Shown here: piece after piece, positions 1-7,961 of the stretch | How the letters are laid out: each line of letters starts with the position of its first letter | How positions within the stretch are numbered: position 1 is the first letter of the stretch | Translations under genes and position numbers: made by a program | The notes under the pieces: model-generated | Database searches by the model: none | The model's input: only the letters and a program-made list of their open reading frames with translations | Told to the model about the DNA's origin: nothing | From: a virus | Direction: 5' to 3' (one strand) | Virus record (IMG/VR): IMGVR_UViG_3300048592_000613 | Coordinates: 1-42,116 of that record | Length of the DNA stretch: 42,116 nt

Positions 1-344
1 TACCCAAAAATATCGACAAGATAGAAACCTCTCTTTCAGAGAATTTGCCAGCGAGGTCAACGCCGAATTGATCAACACTGGCTTTTCTTACAGCACGGCT
101 TATAGGTTGGAAACCAAGAACTATGAGCCTGAACTCTCACTCTTAATTGAATGCATCGTGACGTACCGCAATACCTCTCGGCATTGGATTGCGCAATGGG
201 CGGTCGAAATGTTCAGCGCCATGTATCCAGACCTTATTCAAAGTGGGGTAGTCACGTTTCGCCTCAACCATAAAGAAACTATACAGCCATAAGGCGAATT
301 TGTCAGAAAGTGGAAGGTCAAAAATGGCGAAATTTTGGCTCGGT
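1..344. repeat. Left copy of terminal redundancy
   Basis: This block matches 41773-42116 over its full 344 bases without gaps. I count nine substitutions (positions 73, 82, 100, 103, 115, 160, 166, 176 and 217), and the last 127 bases are identical. Within the coding part only one change alters the protein (Ser to Pro); the others are silent. This fits a circular or circularly permuted genome assembled from closely related variants. True divergent terminal repeats are the alternative. Confidence 0.9.
2..292 (+). CDS. Early Cro-like regulator, 3' part (duplicate copy of 41756-42064)
   Basis: This is the continuation, across the contig junction, of the small gene annotated complete at 41756-42064. 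The start codon and first residues lie only in the right-hand copy. The product carries a segment (FASEV...SYSTAYRLE) that looks like a helix-turn-helix with its recognition helix, followed by an aromatic-rich region. It is the first gene of the rightward early operon, opposite the XRE repressor, so a Cro-like role is inferred from position. The only protein difference between copies is Ser here for Pro there. Confidence 0.6.
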   Translation, partial: TQKYRQDRNLSFREFASEVNAELINTGFSYSTAYRLETKNYEPELSLLIECIVTYRNTSRHWIAQWAVEMFSAMYPDLIQSGVVTFRLNHKETIQP

Positions 345-398
345 CTGATCCTTTTCTGTTCAATACTGCTCATCATTTTGGTGGTGATATGGAAGTAA
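324..398 (+). CDS. Small single-span membrane peptide (24 aa)
   Basis: A short ORF begins MAKFWLGLILF and is almost entirely one hydrophobic helix ending in WK. It starts 31 bases after the previous gene, with GGAAGG upstream as a ribosome site, and overlaps the next gene's ATG by ten bases. Its beginning is also present at the end of the window (42096-42116). Its function is unknown; tiny membrane peptides in early phage operons often act on host envelope processes, but nothing here proves that. Confidence 0.45.
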   Translation: MAKFWLGLILFCSILLIILVVIWK

Positions 399-688
399 TC
401 GTCATCGTACTTCTCATCCTCGTGATCGCTCTCTCTGCGGTAATGCTCTACCGCGAATTTCAGGGTGTCAGTCAGCGCATGGGAAAACTCGAAGAACGTG
501 TAAACAAACTTGAGACAGCCAACCGGAAACGAATGCCTTGGGCTGCGGTCGATAAATTACTCAATGCCCGCGCTGCTCTCAACCGTGAAAAAGAAGAACG
601 CCAGCTTGGGATTAGTTTCATCGAAAATGCCGAAGCCTGGCTCGATCAAGTAATGGCGGAAGGCACAAAACGCGATGAACAAAAATAG
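389..688 (+). CDS. Membrane-anchored coiled-coil protein (99 aa)
   Basis: The chosen ATG gives an N-terminal hydrophobic helix (about residues 2-20), then a heptad-like coiled coil (about 24-48) and a charged C-terminal half. A longer reading from 335 would add a non-hydrophobic extension that overlaps the upstream peptide, so it was not preferred. The gene overlaps the 24-aa membrane peptide and is followed after three bases by the next gene, so they are co-transcribed. No family is recognised. Confidence 0.6.
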   Translation: MEVIVIVLLILVIALSAVMLYREFQGVSQRMGKLEERVNKLETANRKRMPWAAVDKLLNARAALNREKEERQLGISFIENAEAWLDQVMAEGTKRDEQK

Positions 689-691
689 CCT

Positions 692-991
692 ATGCAAACC
701 GACTTCCGCATTGAATGGGTCCCGCTCCCCGCAGAACGCGAAGGCGAGTGGCGGCACGCCATCGAATTGATCGCCCAAATTATCAAGGAGTATGCCATGA
801 CCATTTCCACCACCAACACATACCGCTTCGCCTGGATTGACCCAAACAAACAGGGGACGCAATACGGCGCGTTTCTGTTCAACAGTCCCGCCGAGGCGAA
901 AGAGCCGATGAAGATCATGAAGAAGTTATTCCGCGATTTCGTCATCTGGCTGGAAGATCGAGAACACAATCGGGTGGAGATACCGAAGTGA
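692..991 (+). CDS. Hypothetical protein (99 aa)
   Basis: A soluble, mixed alpha/beta protein with no motif I recognise. It starts three bases after the preceding stop and its TGA overlaps the GTG start of the next small gene (GTGA), which argues for a translated operon. An internal Met near residue 36 is a possible alternative start. The role is unknown; the position just after the immunity region suggests an early, host-directed function. Confidence 0.55.
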   Translation: MQTDFRIEWVPLPAEREGEWRHAIELIAQIIKEYAMTISTTNTYRFAWIDPNKQGTQYGAFLFNSPAEAKEPMKIMKKLFRDFVIWLEDREHNRVEIPK

Positions 992-1113
992 TCATCCTTC
1001 TCATGGCGATCTTGCTTGGCAGTCATGCGCCCGCTCGAAGCTATTACCTCGCAGGCATTGAGACCTTGCTTGAAGCATTCATGATCGCGGTATTGATCGG
1101 CATCATGCAATAA
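988..1113 (+). CDS. Small membrane protein (41 aa)
   Basis: A GTG start overlaps the upstream stop by four bases (GTGA). The product has two short hydrophobic stretches, one at the N-terminus (IILLMAILLG) and one near the C-terminus (MIAVLIGIM), separated by a polar turn. It is compatible with a two-span membrane miniprotein. Function unknown. Support rests on the start-stop overlap and composition. Confidence 0.4.
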   Translation: MIILLMAILLGSHAPARSYYLAGIETLLEAFMIAVLIGIMQ

Positions 1114-1324
1114 AAGACGGACTGGACGGCGCAAGTGAGAAGGTTCGAACCCTTCACAGTCTCATAGGCGGCTTGGTACCCCGCCGAAAGAGAGCAGGCA
1201 CTTCGTTCTCTCCTCCTTTGGTAATGGTGACATCCTGGTTGGCTTGGCTCGATCAGGGTGTCACCACCCAAGGGAAACCAGTAATCAGTGAGCAGTGAGC
1301 AAGTCAAACCAAAAGGAGAACCTA
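1114..1324 (+). ncRNA. Structured leader with four successive hairpins
   Basis: No gene is visible in this gap. It folds into a row of stems: 1135-1157 (tRNA T-arm-like, loop TTCGAAC), 1167-1185 (GGCGG/CCGCC), 1189-1211 (AGAGAGC/GTTCTCT with one G-U pair) and 1226-1265 (GGTGACA/TGTCACC enclosing a second inner stem). A short host-type repeat follows at 1278-1300, and the ribosome site AAAGGAG for the ATPase gene lies just after. It may be a structured 5' leader or small RNA. No promoter or terminator was recognised. Confidence 0.35.
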
Positions 1325-2005
1325 ATGAATACGGAATATCGAGAATTAACCCAAGAAACACACGAAGCGTTGAAAGCATATATCCACAAATATGCACAGT
1401 TGCCTGAAATCGATGAAAGCCGCGCAGCTGCCTATGCCATGATGACCTGGATTTATCCTGAATTTGACCGGCTTTCCTATCTGTTGTTGGTAGGTGAATC
1501 AGCAACGGGGAAAACGACTTGTTCAAGAGTAATTGGTCATATTTGCTATAAGCCCATGTTCATTAACGGGCGCAGAAATGCCAAATCAATATTAGTGGAA
1601 ATGAATTTAATTAGAGGGACTGCCATCATCGAGGAGTTCGTCTTTTCAGAAGATGATGAAGCTTTAGTGAAGAAGGTTTTAGGAGTTGGTCGCGATAAAT
1701 CAGCAATGATTATGAAGACCGAACCCGATAATAAATCGGTCGTTGCATATTCCGTCTTTGGACCCAAAATCATTACATCCAGATTTCGACCAGAAGCATC
1801 GATTGTTTCAAGAAGCACTGTAATAAAACTTAAAGCGCAAAAAACATTGCGCCCCGGATTGACGCTTCTAAATCACGTTCAACTTGAAAAAGAAGCGGAG
1901 AAACTTGCTCCGAAAATCAAAGAATGGGTCGAAATGACCGTTCATAATGAGCATCCTCATAGTTTCACTGCCATGTTGAATTGGATTAGTGGGGAAGAAC
2001 AATGA
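1325..2005 (+). CDS. P-loop ATPase, helicase-like (226 aa)
   Basis: Walker A is clear at about residues 59-67 (GESATGKTT), and an acidic Walker B-like stretch (TAIIEEF) follows about 40 residues later. The layout, with a short helical N-terminus and a sensor-like segment ending in SRST, resembles the ATPase cores of SF3-like phage helicases rather than ABC proteins. It starts at the ATG with an AAAGGAG site; a longer in-frame GTG start is less likely. The stop overlaps the start of the recombinase gene (ATGA), so the two are coupled. A role in replication or DNA remodelling is inferred. Confidence 0.65.
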   Translation: MNTEYRELTQETHEALKAYIHKYAQLPEIDESRAAAYAMMTWIYPEFDRLSYLLLVGESATGKTTCSRVIGHICYKPMFINGRRNAKSILVEMNLIRGTAIIEEFVFSEDDEALVKKVLGVGRDKSAMIMKTEPDNKSVVAYSVFGPKIITSRFRPEASIVSRSTVIKLKAQKTLRPGLTLLNHVQLEKEAEKLAPKIKEWVEMTVHNEHPHSFTAMLNWISGEEQ

Positions 2006-2976
2006 TCACCGAATTGCAAATCGTCCATCGTCCATCGTCAATCGTCCTCGCCCCTTCCTGGCAGGACCAATTCAAAGCCTACCTTGAAGTTGATCATCGC
2101 AAGGTCACGCGCCGCCAGCTAAGTGATAGTTCCATCCAAACCGCAATGCAGCGCGTGCGAGAATTTTCTCTGTGGTACGAAGCCGAAATCAAACAAATCT
2201 TCAACCCCTTTGAACTGGTCAACTACCACTTCACCACATTCCGCAAACACTCACTCAACGAAGCCAAGGTCAAAGCGCGCACATGGAATTCCCGCCTGTG
2301 GGCATTGACCTTGCTATGCCAGTGGATGGGAAAACCCGAACTACTCGAAGGCGTGAACGGCAAAAAACACAACCAGCTTTCCGAGAAATATCGCTCCCTT
2401 ACAAAAAAAGAACGTCACGATCTGCACATCAACTACCAAAAAGACATAGATGGCGCAGTCACCCAGTTTGACCACTACTGCGCCGTGCGCGATTACGCCA
2501 TGTTCACTTTGATGCTCGAAGCAGGTCTGCGCGTATCAGAATGCGAAGCCCTCGAAATTCAAGACATCTCCATTGGCGAACGCTCAGGCTCTGTACTGGT
2601 GCGTGATGGAAAAGGCGAAAAAGAACGCCTCGTCCCCCTACCAGGTGGAGATGAACACCACGTCCGCAAAGCCCTGAAAAAATGGATCACCGTCCGCGGC
2701 ACGCCTCAAACCTCCGCCCTCTGGCTGGGCAAAGAAACCCAGCAACTCAGCGCCCGATCCATGGAGCGCATCGTCAAAGTCGTCTCCACCCGCATCGGCT
2801 CACCCGATATCACCCCGCACTGCCTGCGCTACGAATTCGCCAAAAACCTCCAGCGTAAAGGTATGGACGTGATCGACATATCCCGCCTGCTGGGTCACAA
2901 CTCCATCGAAGTTACCAAACGCTATCTGCGCTCCTCGATGGATGATCTGCTCACCCAAATGCAAGGAAGCGAATGA
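2002..2976 (+). CDS. XerC/D-like tyrosine recombinase (324 aa)
   Basis: This is a site-specific tyrosine recombinase with a SAM-like N-terminal domain and a catalytic domain. The catalytic residues visible are Arg177 (GLRVSE), His273 and Arg276 (PHCLRY), His299 (LLGH) and the nucleophile Tyr308 (KRYLRS). Length and motifs fit Xer/phage integrases; it lacks the integron-specific insertion. The first ten or so codons run through a tandem ATCGTCC repeat of host type, so the N-terminus is probably recent or non-essential. Possible jobs are dimer resolution of a circular episome or integration; the serine recombinase at 38698 is the stronger integrase candidate. Confidence 0.85.
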   Translation: MITELQIVHRPSSIVLAPSWQDQFKAYLEVDHRKVTRRQLSDSSIQTAMQRVREFSLWYEAEIKQIFNPFELVNYHFTTFRKHSLNEAKVKARTWNSRLWALTLLCQWMGKPELLEGVNGKKHNQLSEKYRSLTKKERHDLHINYQKDIDGAVTQFDHYCAVRDYAMFTLMLEAGLRVSECEALEIQDISIGERSGSVLVRDGKGEKERLVPLPGGDEHHVRKALKKWITVRGTPQTSALWLGKETQQLSARSMERIVKVVSTRIGSPDITPHCLRYEFAKNLQRKGMDVIDISRLLGHNSIEVTKRYLRSSMDDLLTQMQGSE

Positions 2977-3254
2977 TGGAAACATTAGTTGTCAAGTTCA
3001 ATCTAAAAATGTTTGAAACCATAGATATTGTCAACGCAATTTGTATGCTCGGTTATCACCGAACAAACAATAAGTTTAGCGTTGAGTTCAATGGCTCAGA
3101 TGTGTGTCACTTCGACCGGCAGCCATCATGCGCTTGTCTCGGCTGGGTCCTTCCTCTCGTATTACTACGGCACATCACAGGCTTCCGGCATGGCAGATCC
3201 CATTCGCACCATGAGAGGCGTAGATCATGCCGCCCTGGTCCAAGCCTTGGATAG
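2973..3254 (+). CDS. Doubtful ORF at methyltransferase remnant (93 aa)
   Basis: The ORF starts by ATGA overlap with the recombinase stop. Its first 50 residues look like plausible protein, but beyond about 3115 it runs out of frame across the methyltransferase remnant and becomes Arg/His-rich nonsense. The likely story is a small gene whose 3' end was replaced when a methyltransferase fragment was joined to it. Treat it as a broken or very short gene. Confidence 0.25.
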   Translation: MMETLVVKFNLKMFETIDIVNAICMLGYHRTNNKFSVEFNGSDVCHFDRQPSCACLGWVLPLVLLRHITGFRHGRSHSHHERRRSCRPGPSLG

Positions 3255-3438
3255 TCTGCGGGTCGAAGATCTGTACTTCCGCATGTTGCAGCACCACGAG
3301 ATCGGCAGGGCAATGGCATTCCCTGAAACCTATAAGGTGCTTGGCACGATCCGCGAGAAGACCAAACAATACGGCAACGCCGTCACACCGCCAGCCATGG
3401 AAATGCTGATCGAACGATGCCGGGCAAGTTTGATGTGA
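3028..3438 (+). pseudogene. C-terminal remnant of a C5 cytosine DNA methyltransferase
   Basis: From about 3091 the frame encodes the C-terminal part of a Dcm-type enzyme: an SYYYGT segment, a PIRT segment, an FRML...AMAFP segment and the motif X signature GNAVTPPAM. The SAM-binding motif I and the catalytic Pro-Cys motif IV are absent, and upstream sequence encodes nothing like them. The remnant therefore cannot methylate DNA alone. It is either decay after loss of the N-terminal half or one half of a split enzyme whose partner is outside this window. Confidence 0.7.
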
Positions 3439-3809
3439 GGATGCCGCGATATTAGCCGTCAACATCGCCACATCCCTGCCCGCGTCCGCCAGCCGCGCGT
3501 TCACTTTGAAACAGTAGAAGAAAGAATCTCAATGTTCACCAAATACATAGGCGCAGCGGTCTGCGGGCAAGGGCAGTCCCAGAAAAGCGCGGCGATGTCA
3601 GTAATAAGCATTATGCGACATAAAGGCATGGTTGGCAGGTGATTTTGGCGGTTGGAATGGCATGTAAGGCTTTCTTTTTTTGTCGCATATGGCGAGCGGG
3701 CAGGGGGGTGGGGGTCTTCGGGGATTTCGTTTTGGTTGTGCGGATAGGCTTGGGGCGGGCAGGCTCGAATGGTGAGAAAAATTTTGAGAAAACGCTGGAG
3801 AAACGGTTA
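3439..3809. other. Gap between methyltransferase remnant and primase gene
   Basis: No convincing gene is seen here. A 36-aa ORF at 3532-3642 has no ribosome site of note and no recognisable motif. The primase frame is open upstream to 3639, but that extension is Arg/Gly/Phe-rich and unlike a primase N-terminus. The segment 3660-3790 changes to a G/T-rich composition. Confidence 0.4.
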
Positions 3810-6800
3810 ATGGAGAACTTCAAAGATTTCATCGAGAATGTGAGAGACGCAAACCCAATCGAGGATGTGATTCAGAGCGGCGAGTTTGGCGGCGTGAAGT
3901 TGACACGCGGGGCGCACACGCTGAAGGGGGTTGAGCATGACAGCCTGCATGTGAGCGTGGACTGGCAGAACTATTACTGGTACTCGATGGAGAGCAAGAC
4001 CAAGTTCTGGAAGGGCGATGTGTATTCGTGGGTGCAGATGCAAAAGGGCTGCGACTTCATGGAGGCGCTGCGGATCCTGGCGGAGCGGGCTCGGCTGGAA
4101 CTGCCAAAGTTCAGCGAAGAGGATAAGACCCACCTGGCGGCTGTGCGCATGACGCAGGATGCCTATGATATCGCAGCGGGAATATTTGCGGAGTGGTTGT
4201 GGAAAGATAAACAAGCGCTGGCTTATGCGCGCTCACGCGGATGGATGAATAAGACCATTCGTGAGGCTAGATTGGGATTTACTGGACGTGGAACGCCCGC
4301 AGAATATGAACAGATGAAGAACGCGCTTGCTGCTGCTATCGATATTCATTCACCGGCTGCGGTTGCCTTGCTTGGGCTACACGGCGGGGTGAGGGCTTGG
4401 GGCGAGGCGCGGAATTTGGAATTGAAAAGCAACTGGATCGAGGATGACCGCATCCCTTCGATGCTGGGGTGGGGGAAAATCTTTGGGTTGATCTACCCGT
4501 TCTATGAGCGGGGAAGATGTGTTTATTTCACGCGCCGCCATTTGTCTTTAAACGAACAGGGTGAGATGGCGGGGCACGATAACCCGAAGAGCTATAACCT
4601 ACCGAAGGAACTGGTGGGTGAGCGGCATTTGTATCGGAATGCGGTGTGGTCACGCGGTACCGAGCGGGGAATCTTTGTGGAGGGTCCGGCTTGCGCGGTT
4701 ACGTTTTTGCAATGGGAATTGGAAAGACGGATACTTTTGAAGAGATATTTAAAGCGTAAGAAAACTCCCCCTGCCTGGATGGAGACAATGCCGGATATGT
4801 CTGCGACGGCGATCAACGGCAAGGAATGGCACAGCCTGGCGGATGTAATTGCAAGGGATACGACCGGCGAGAATGCGCATGATGCGAGTTTCATCGGGCA
4901 GGACAACGATGCGGCGGGGAAGAAGTCGATCAAGGGGGAGAAGGGCGCGGAGTTTGCGATCACCGAGAAGATCGGGGCGATGACGCGGCTGTTGGAGTTC
5001 CCGGAGAAGGATGCGAACGACTGGTTGAAGTGGATGGTGAAGAGCGGGGTTTCGGTGGAAGATCAATTGGAACTGGTAAATCAGCAATTGGGAAATGCCA
5101 AGCCGATTGCGGTCCATGCGGCGCGCTGGATGGGGAGTCTGCGAAGCGAAGACCAGGTGAAGAAGGCTTCGGAGCGGGTGGCGCGGATCCTGAATTCGCT
5201 GCCTGCTACTACTGTGCAATTTTATAACAAGGATTTATTGAAGGCGCTGGCACCGCTGGCGAGCGATGACGGGCAAAAACTGTATGCGACGAAACGCGAT
5301 ATTGATGCGTGGCTTGGCAAGGTGAAGAAGGAAGACAAGGGGAGCGGCAAGGATGACGATAGCGTTGTATGGAGCTTCGGCGGCAAATTTGGGAAGTGGC
5401 TGCTGCTCTACTGCTACAACGAGGAGACGAAGAAGGCGCATTGGGCGTACCGCGACCCGGACGGGAAGGTGGATGAGGCTGAGGAGGTGTTGATCGACGG
5501 GGTGAAGCACCGACCCAATAACCCGCTGCATAACAAGATGATATCGAAGGGGGCGGTGCTGTTCCCTTCGGGGCTGGCGCGGAATTCAGATGGGAGCATC
5601 GAGCGGCTTTCGACGAAACAATTGGTAGTGAAGACTGCGGCTGAGTTTCGGAAGGATTATTTATTTGCCGATGCGAAGTGGGCGATGCTATGCGCTTATT
5701 GGGTGGGCGGGACGTGGGTTTTCGATAACTTTCACGAACTGGTTTACCTGCGCATGGTGGGGGATGCGGGGGCGGGGAAATCGGCGCTGCTGAACCTGCT
5801 GATGCACACGTCATATATGGCGATCAAGATGTCCGGCGCGGACAGCGACGCGACGTTCTTCCGCATTACGGATGAATATAACGGCTCGATGTTCTTCGAG
5901 GAGGCGGATTTCGACGAGAAGACGGGACCCGAGAACCCGAAGGTAAAGTACATCAACCTGGGGGCGTTCGATGGCAACTATATCTACCGGTTGGAAGAAG
6001 TGATCAAGCCGGATGGGACGAAGGGCTGGGCTTCCGCTCCTCATGCGACTTTCTGCCCGAAGGCGTTTGCGATGCGCGGAGATTTTATGGATAACGCGGT
6101 GGCGCAGAGATCAATCACCATCGAGTTGACGGCGGCTGAGACTTCGACGATGAAGGAAAGCGGCATCCCGTGGAGGATGACGGAGGACATGAAACGAAGA
6201 CTCTTACGGCTGCGGAATTTGTGGGCGACGTGGCGGATGTTCGAGTATTCGTTCGAGGAGAGGGAGCTGGGGTGGGACTTGATTGATATCGAAATCCCGA
6301 TGCGGTTGAACCAGGTCTCTGCGCCGTTGAAATCACTGGCGCGGAACGTGGACGGCTCGGTGGATGTGGACTTCCTGAACCAGATGGAGGTGCTGCTGAG
6401 GGAGCATTACCAGGACTTGATCGGGGATGCGGCGATCTCGCTGCAAGCGCGGGTGGCTGAGGCGATGTGGAAGATCTACACCTACTCGGACCTTCAGGAG
6501 CGGATCGACATTGCGGATGACGGGTCGTTGTTGATCAAGGTGGGGGAGATCACGGCGATTGCGAACAACATCATGAACGAGATGAACGATGAGGGCAGCG
6601 ACCTGCGCGAGGAAAAGCCGCAATTCAAGACGATCAAGAAAGACGACGGCACCGAAGAGCAGGTGGAGGTTACGAAATTCAAGAAGAATACGGAGATCGG
6701 GGCGCAGAAGATCGGGAGGATTTTGCGGAAGGATTTCCAGCTTGAGTTTCCGCCGAGGAGCGGGAAGGGGTATCGGGTGGTCTGGAACGAGGCGAAGATG

Positions 6801-7001
6801 CTGGCGATTGGGAAAAAGTACGGGTGTTTGCCCCAGGCTGAGGCGTTGGAAGAGGCGCGGCAGAGGATGGAGGGGAGGCTGGCTGGGAAGAGAAAGGCGG
6901 AGGCTCCGAAAATTCCCGAACCGGTGCAATCCACCTTCGAAGACACTGAGGAGAGCGAGTTTTATGTGGATGAGGACGGGGTAGCGTGGAGAAAGGAGTG
7001 A
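3810..7001 (+). CDS. TOPRIM primase-helicase replication protein (1063 aa)
   Basis: This is probably the phage replication initiator that primes and unwinds DNA. The N-terminus (residues 1-110) has the length and the GDVYSWVQ...EALRILAE pattern of a DnaG zinc-binding domain, but the Cys/His ligands are missing. A TOPRIM core follows, with VEGPAC near residue 290 and the acidic QDNDAAG near 364. A P-loop ATPase lies further on: Walker A GDAGAGKS near 651 and Walker B-like SMFFEEADF near 692. I start at the ATG preceded by CTGGAG, because this aligns with the zinc-domain start. The stop codon lies inside the first iteron of the origin-like block, linking gene and origin. Confidence 0.8.
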   Translation: MENFKDFIENVRDANPIEDVIQSGEFGGVKLTRGAHTLKGVEHDSLHVSVDWQNYYWYSMESKTKFWKGDVYSWVQMQKGCDFMEALRILAERARLELPKFSEEDKTHLAAVRMTQDAYDIAAGIFAEWLWKDKQALAYARSRGWMNKTIREARLGFTGRGTPAEYEQMKNALAAAIDIHSPAAVALLGLHGGVRAWGEARNLELKSNWIEDDRIPSMLGWGKIFGLIYPFYERGRCVYFTRRHLSLNEQGEMAGHDNPKSYNLPKELVGERHLYRNAVWSRGTERGIFVEGPACAVTFLQWELERRILLKRYLKRKKTPPAWMETMPDMSATAINGKEWHSLADVIARDTTGENAHDASFIGQDNDAAGKKSIKGEKGAEFAITEKIGAMTRLLEFPEKDANDWLKWMVKSGVSVEDQLELVNQQLGNAKPIAVHAARWMGSLRSEDQVKKASERVARILNSLPATTVQFYNKDLLKALAPLASDDGQKLYATKRDIDAWLGKVKKEDKGSGKDDDSVVWSFGGKFGKWLLLYCYNEETKKAHWAYRDPDGKVDEAEEVLIDGVKHRPNNPLHNKMISKGAVLFPSGLARNSDGSIERLSTKQLVVKTAAEFRKDYLFADAKWAMLCAYWVGGTWVFDNFHELVYLRMVGDAGAGKSALLNLLMHTSYMAIKMSGADSDATFFRITDEYNGSMFFEEADFDEKTGPENPKVKYINLGAFDGNYIYRLEEVIKPDGTKGWASAPHATFCPKAFAMRGDFMDNAVAQRSITIELTAAETSTMKESGIPWRMTEDMKRRLLRLRNLWATWRMFEYSFEERELGWDLIDIEIPMRLNQVSAPLKSLARNVDGSVDVDFLNQMEVLLREHYQDLIGDAAISLQARVAEAMWKIYTYSDLQERIDIADDGSLLIKVGEITAIANNIMNEMNDEGSDLREEKPQFKTIKKDDGTEEQVEVTKFKKNTEIGAQKIGRILRKDFQLEFPPRSGKGYRVVWNEAKMLAIGKKYGCLPQAEALEEARQRMEGRLAGKRKAEAPKIPEPVQSTFEDTEESEFYVDEDGVAWRKE

Positions 7002-7280
7002 ACAAGTGAACAGTTATAGTCCGCTGGCGACAAAAACAATTTTGTTTTGTCGCGGGACGGAAAAAGTGTTCACTTGTTCACTTTGGAGGTTTTTTGGCGG
7101 TTTTCGGGCGTTTTTTGGTTATTTCGACGCAAAAAGTATGGTTTTGTTCGACGGTTTGGTAGTGAAGAAGTGAATATATATGAATGAGTATGTAGTAGTA
7201 TGCGCGATTTTGCATTGTTTCGAGTGAACAAGTGAACAGTTGATTTATGAGATGTTCACTTGTACGGCTAAAGTGTTCAT
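6998..7280. repeat. Origin-like block of GTGAACA repeats with nested cruciform
   Basis: The 18-mer GTGAACAAGTGAACAGTT occurs at 6998-7015 and 7224-7241. Inverted copies lie at 7067-7081 (TGTTCACTTGTTCAC) and 7253-7265, with a shorter one near 7274. Between the first pair is a nested hairpin, GCGACAAAA/TTTTGTCGC (7027-7053), flanked by GTCC/GGAC, so 6998-7081 forms one long dyad. An AT-rich stretch follows (7085-7220). Iterons, dyad, AT-rich DNA and position right after the primase-helicase suggest a replication origin. An operator or partition site is possible. Confidence 0.6.
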
Positions 7281-7345
7281 TGTCTGACAAATTTTCCGGT
7301 TACTTTGCCCCCTACTAGCGGTAGGGCGCTGATTTGGAGAGAATT

Positions 7346-7624
7346 ATGAGTGACGAAACGAAAGTTACGAGTACGACGAGTTTGGCGGTGCGGCAGTTCT
7401 GCGACCTGGCGTTTGGCTGGGTGCCGGTGCATCGACCCTCTACTCCTTTCAAGGTGGAGGCGGTGATGACTGAACAGCGGTATTGCCTGGGGTGCTGCGG
7501 GGTGCGGTGGTTCGATGTGGTGCGTGGGACCCCTCCCCTAGCCCCTCCCCAAATGGGAGAGAGCAATTTGGAGATGGGAAAGTACCAGGCGACGTTCTGC
7601 CGGTGCTGCGGGATGGAGGTATGA
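7346..7624 (+). CDS. Small zinc-ribbon-like protein (92 aa)
   Basis: Two cysteine clusters (CLGCCG and CRCCG) could bind one zinc ion. Between them is a Pro-rich, low-complexity insert (7528-7565) that copies the cccctcccc-type repeat found elsewhere in this genome, so the repeat seems to have been inserted in frame. The start with GGAGAG upstream is preferred to a TTG twelve bases earlier. The stop overlaps the next ATG (ATGA). Function unknown. Confidence 0.55.
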   Translation: MSDETKVTSTTSLAVRQFCDLAFGWVPVHRPSTPFKVEAVMTEQRYCLGCCGVRWFDVVRGTPPLAPPQMGESNLEMGKYQATFCRCCGMEV

Positions 7625-7953
7625 CGATGTTGGAAATTGTTTTGCGTTGGGCATTGGGTACCCTATTGACGGCTATCGTCACGGCGATCTTGACCATGTT
7701 GTTACGGCATGGGCGCCGATGGTTTCGACCTGTGCGCAGGTTTATTCGCACGGGGCGATGGCAAACTACCGGGAGAGGCATGAGACGAGATCACGCTGCC
7801 GCCGCGCGCCCCAACCAGGTCGCGAAAGAGCCGAAGATGACGGCGGCGCGGGTATTGACTTTGTTGGCGCAGTTGGCAGGGCGGAAAGCGCCGCCCCCAG
7901 CCTCCCCCCATCCAATCAATGACGAGTCTGAACGGTTGGATCTGAAATTCTAG
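7621..7953 (+). CDS. Single-span membrane protein with basic tail (110 aa)
   Basis: One hydrophobic helix (about residues 5-28) is followed by a strongly basic stretch (RRWFRPVRRFIR), so the positive-inside rule puts the C-terminal part in the cytoplasm. It is coupled to the upstream zinc-ribbon gene by ATGA overlap and lies directly upstream of a lipoprotein and an FtsK/HerA ATPase. It may be part of a membrane-bound DNA-handling assembly, but that is inference from neighbours only. Confidence 0.5.
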   Translation: MTMLEIVLRWALGTLLTAIVTAILTMLLRHGRRWFRPVRRFIRTGRWQTTGRGMRRDHAAAARPNQVAKEPKMTAARVLTLLAQLAGRKAPPPASPHPINDESERLDLKF

Positions 7954-7961
7954 GAGACACC

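Noticed and set aside
1135-1162. Possible tRNA, from a T-arm-like stem-loop with TTCGAAC
   Set aside because: No matching acceptor strand, D-arm or anticodon arm can be placed upstream on the plus strand, nor on the minus strand; the loop is palindromic and part of a row of hairpins.
3532-3642. A 36-aa ORF in the gap after the methyltransferase remnant
   Set aside because: Weak ribosome site, no motif and no overlap with neighbours.
3639-3809. Upstream extension of the primase frame
   Set aside because: Composition is Arg/Gly/Phe-rich and unlike a primase N-terminus; the ATG at 3810 has a ribosome site and aligns with the zinc-domain start.
6333-6929. Long minus-strand ORF opposite the primase
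   Set aside because: Arg/Pro/Leu-rich shadow of a GC-biased gene, without ribosome site or operon context.
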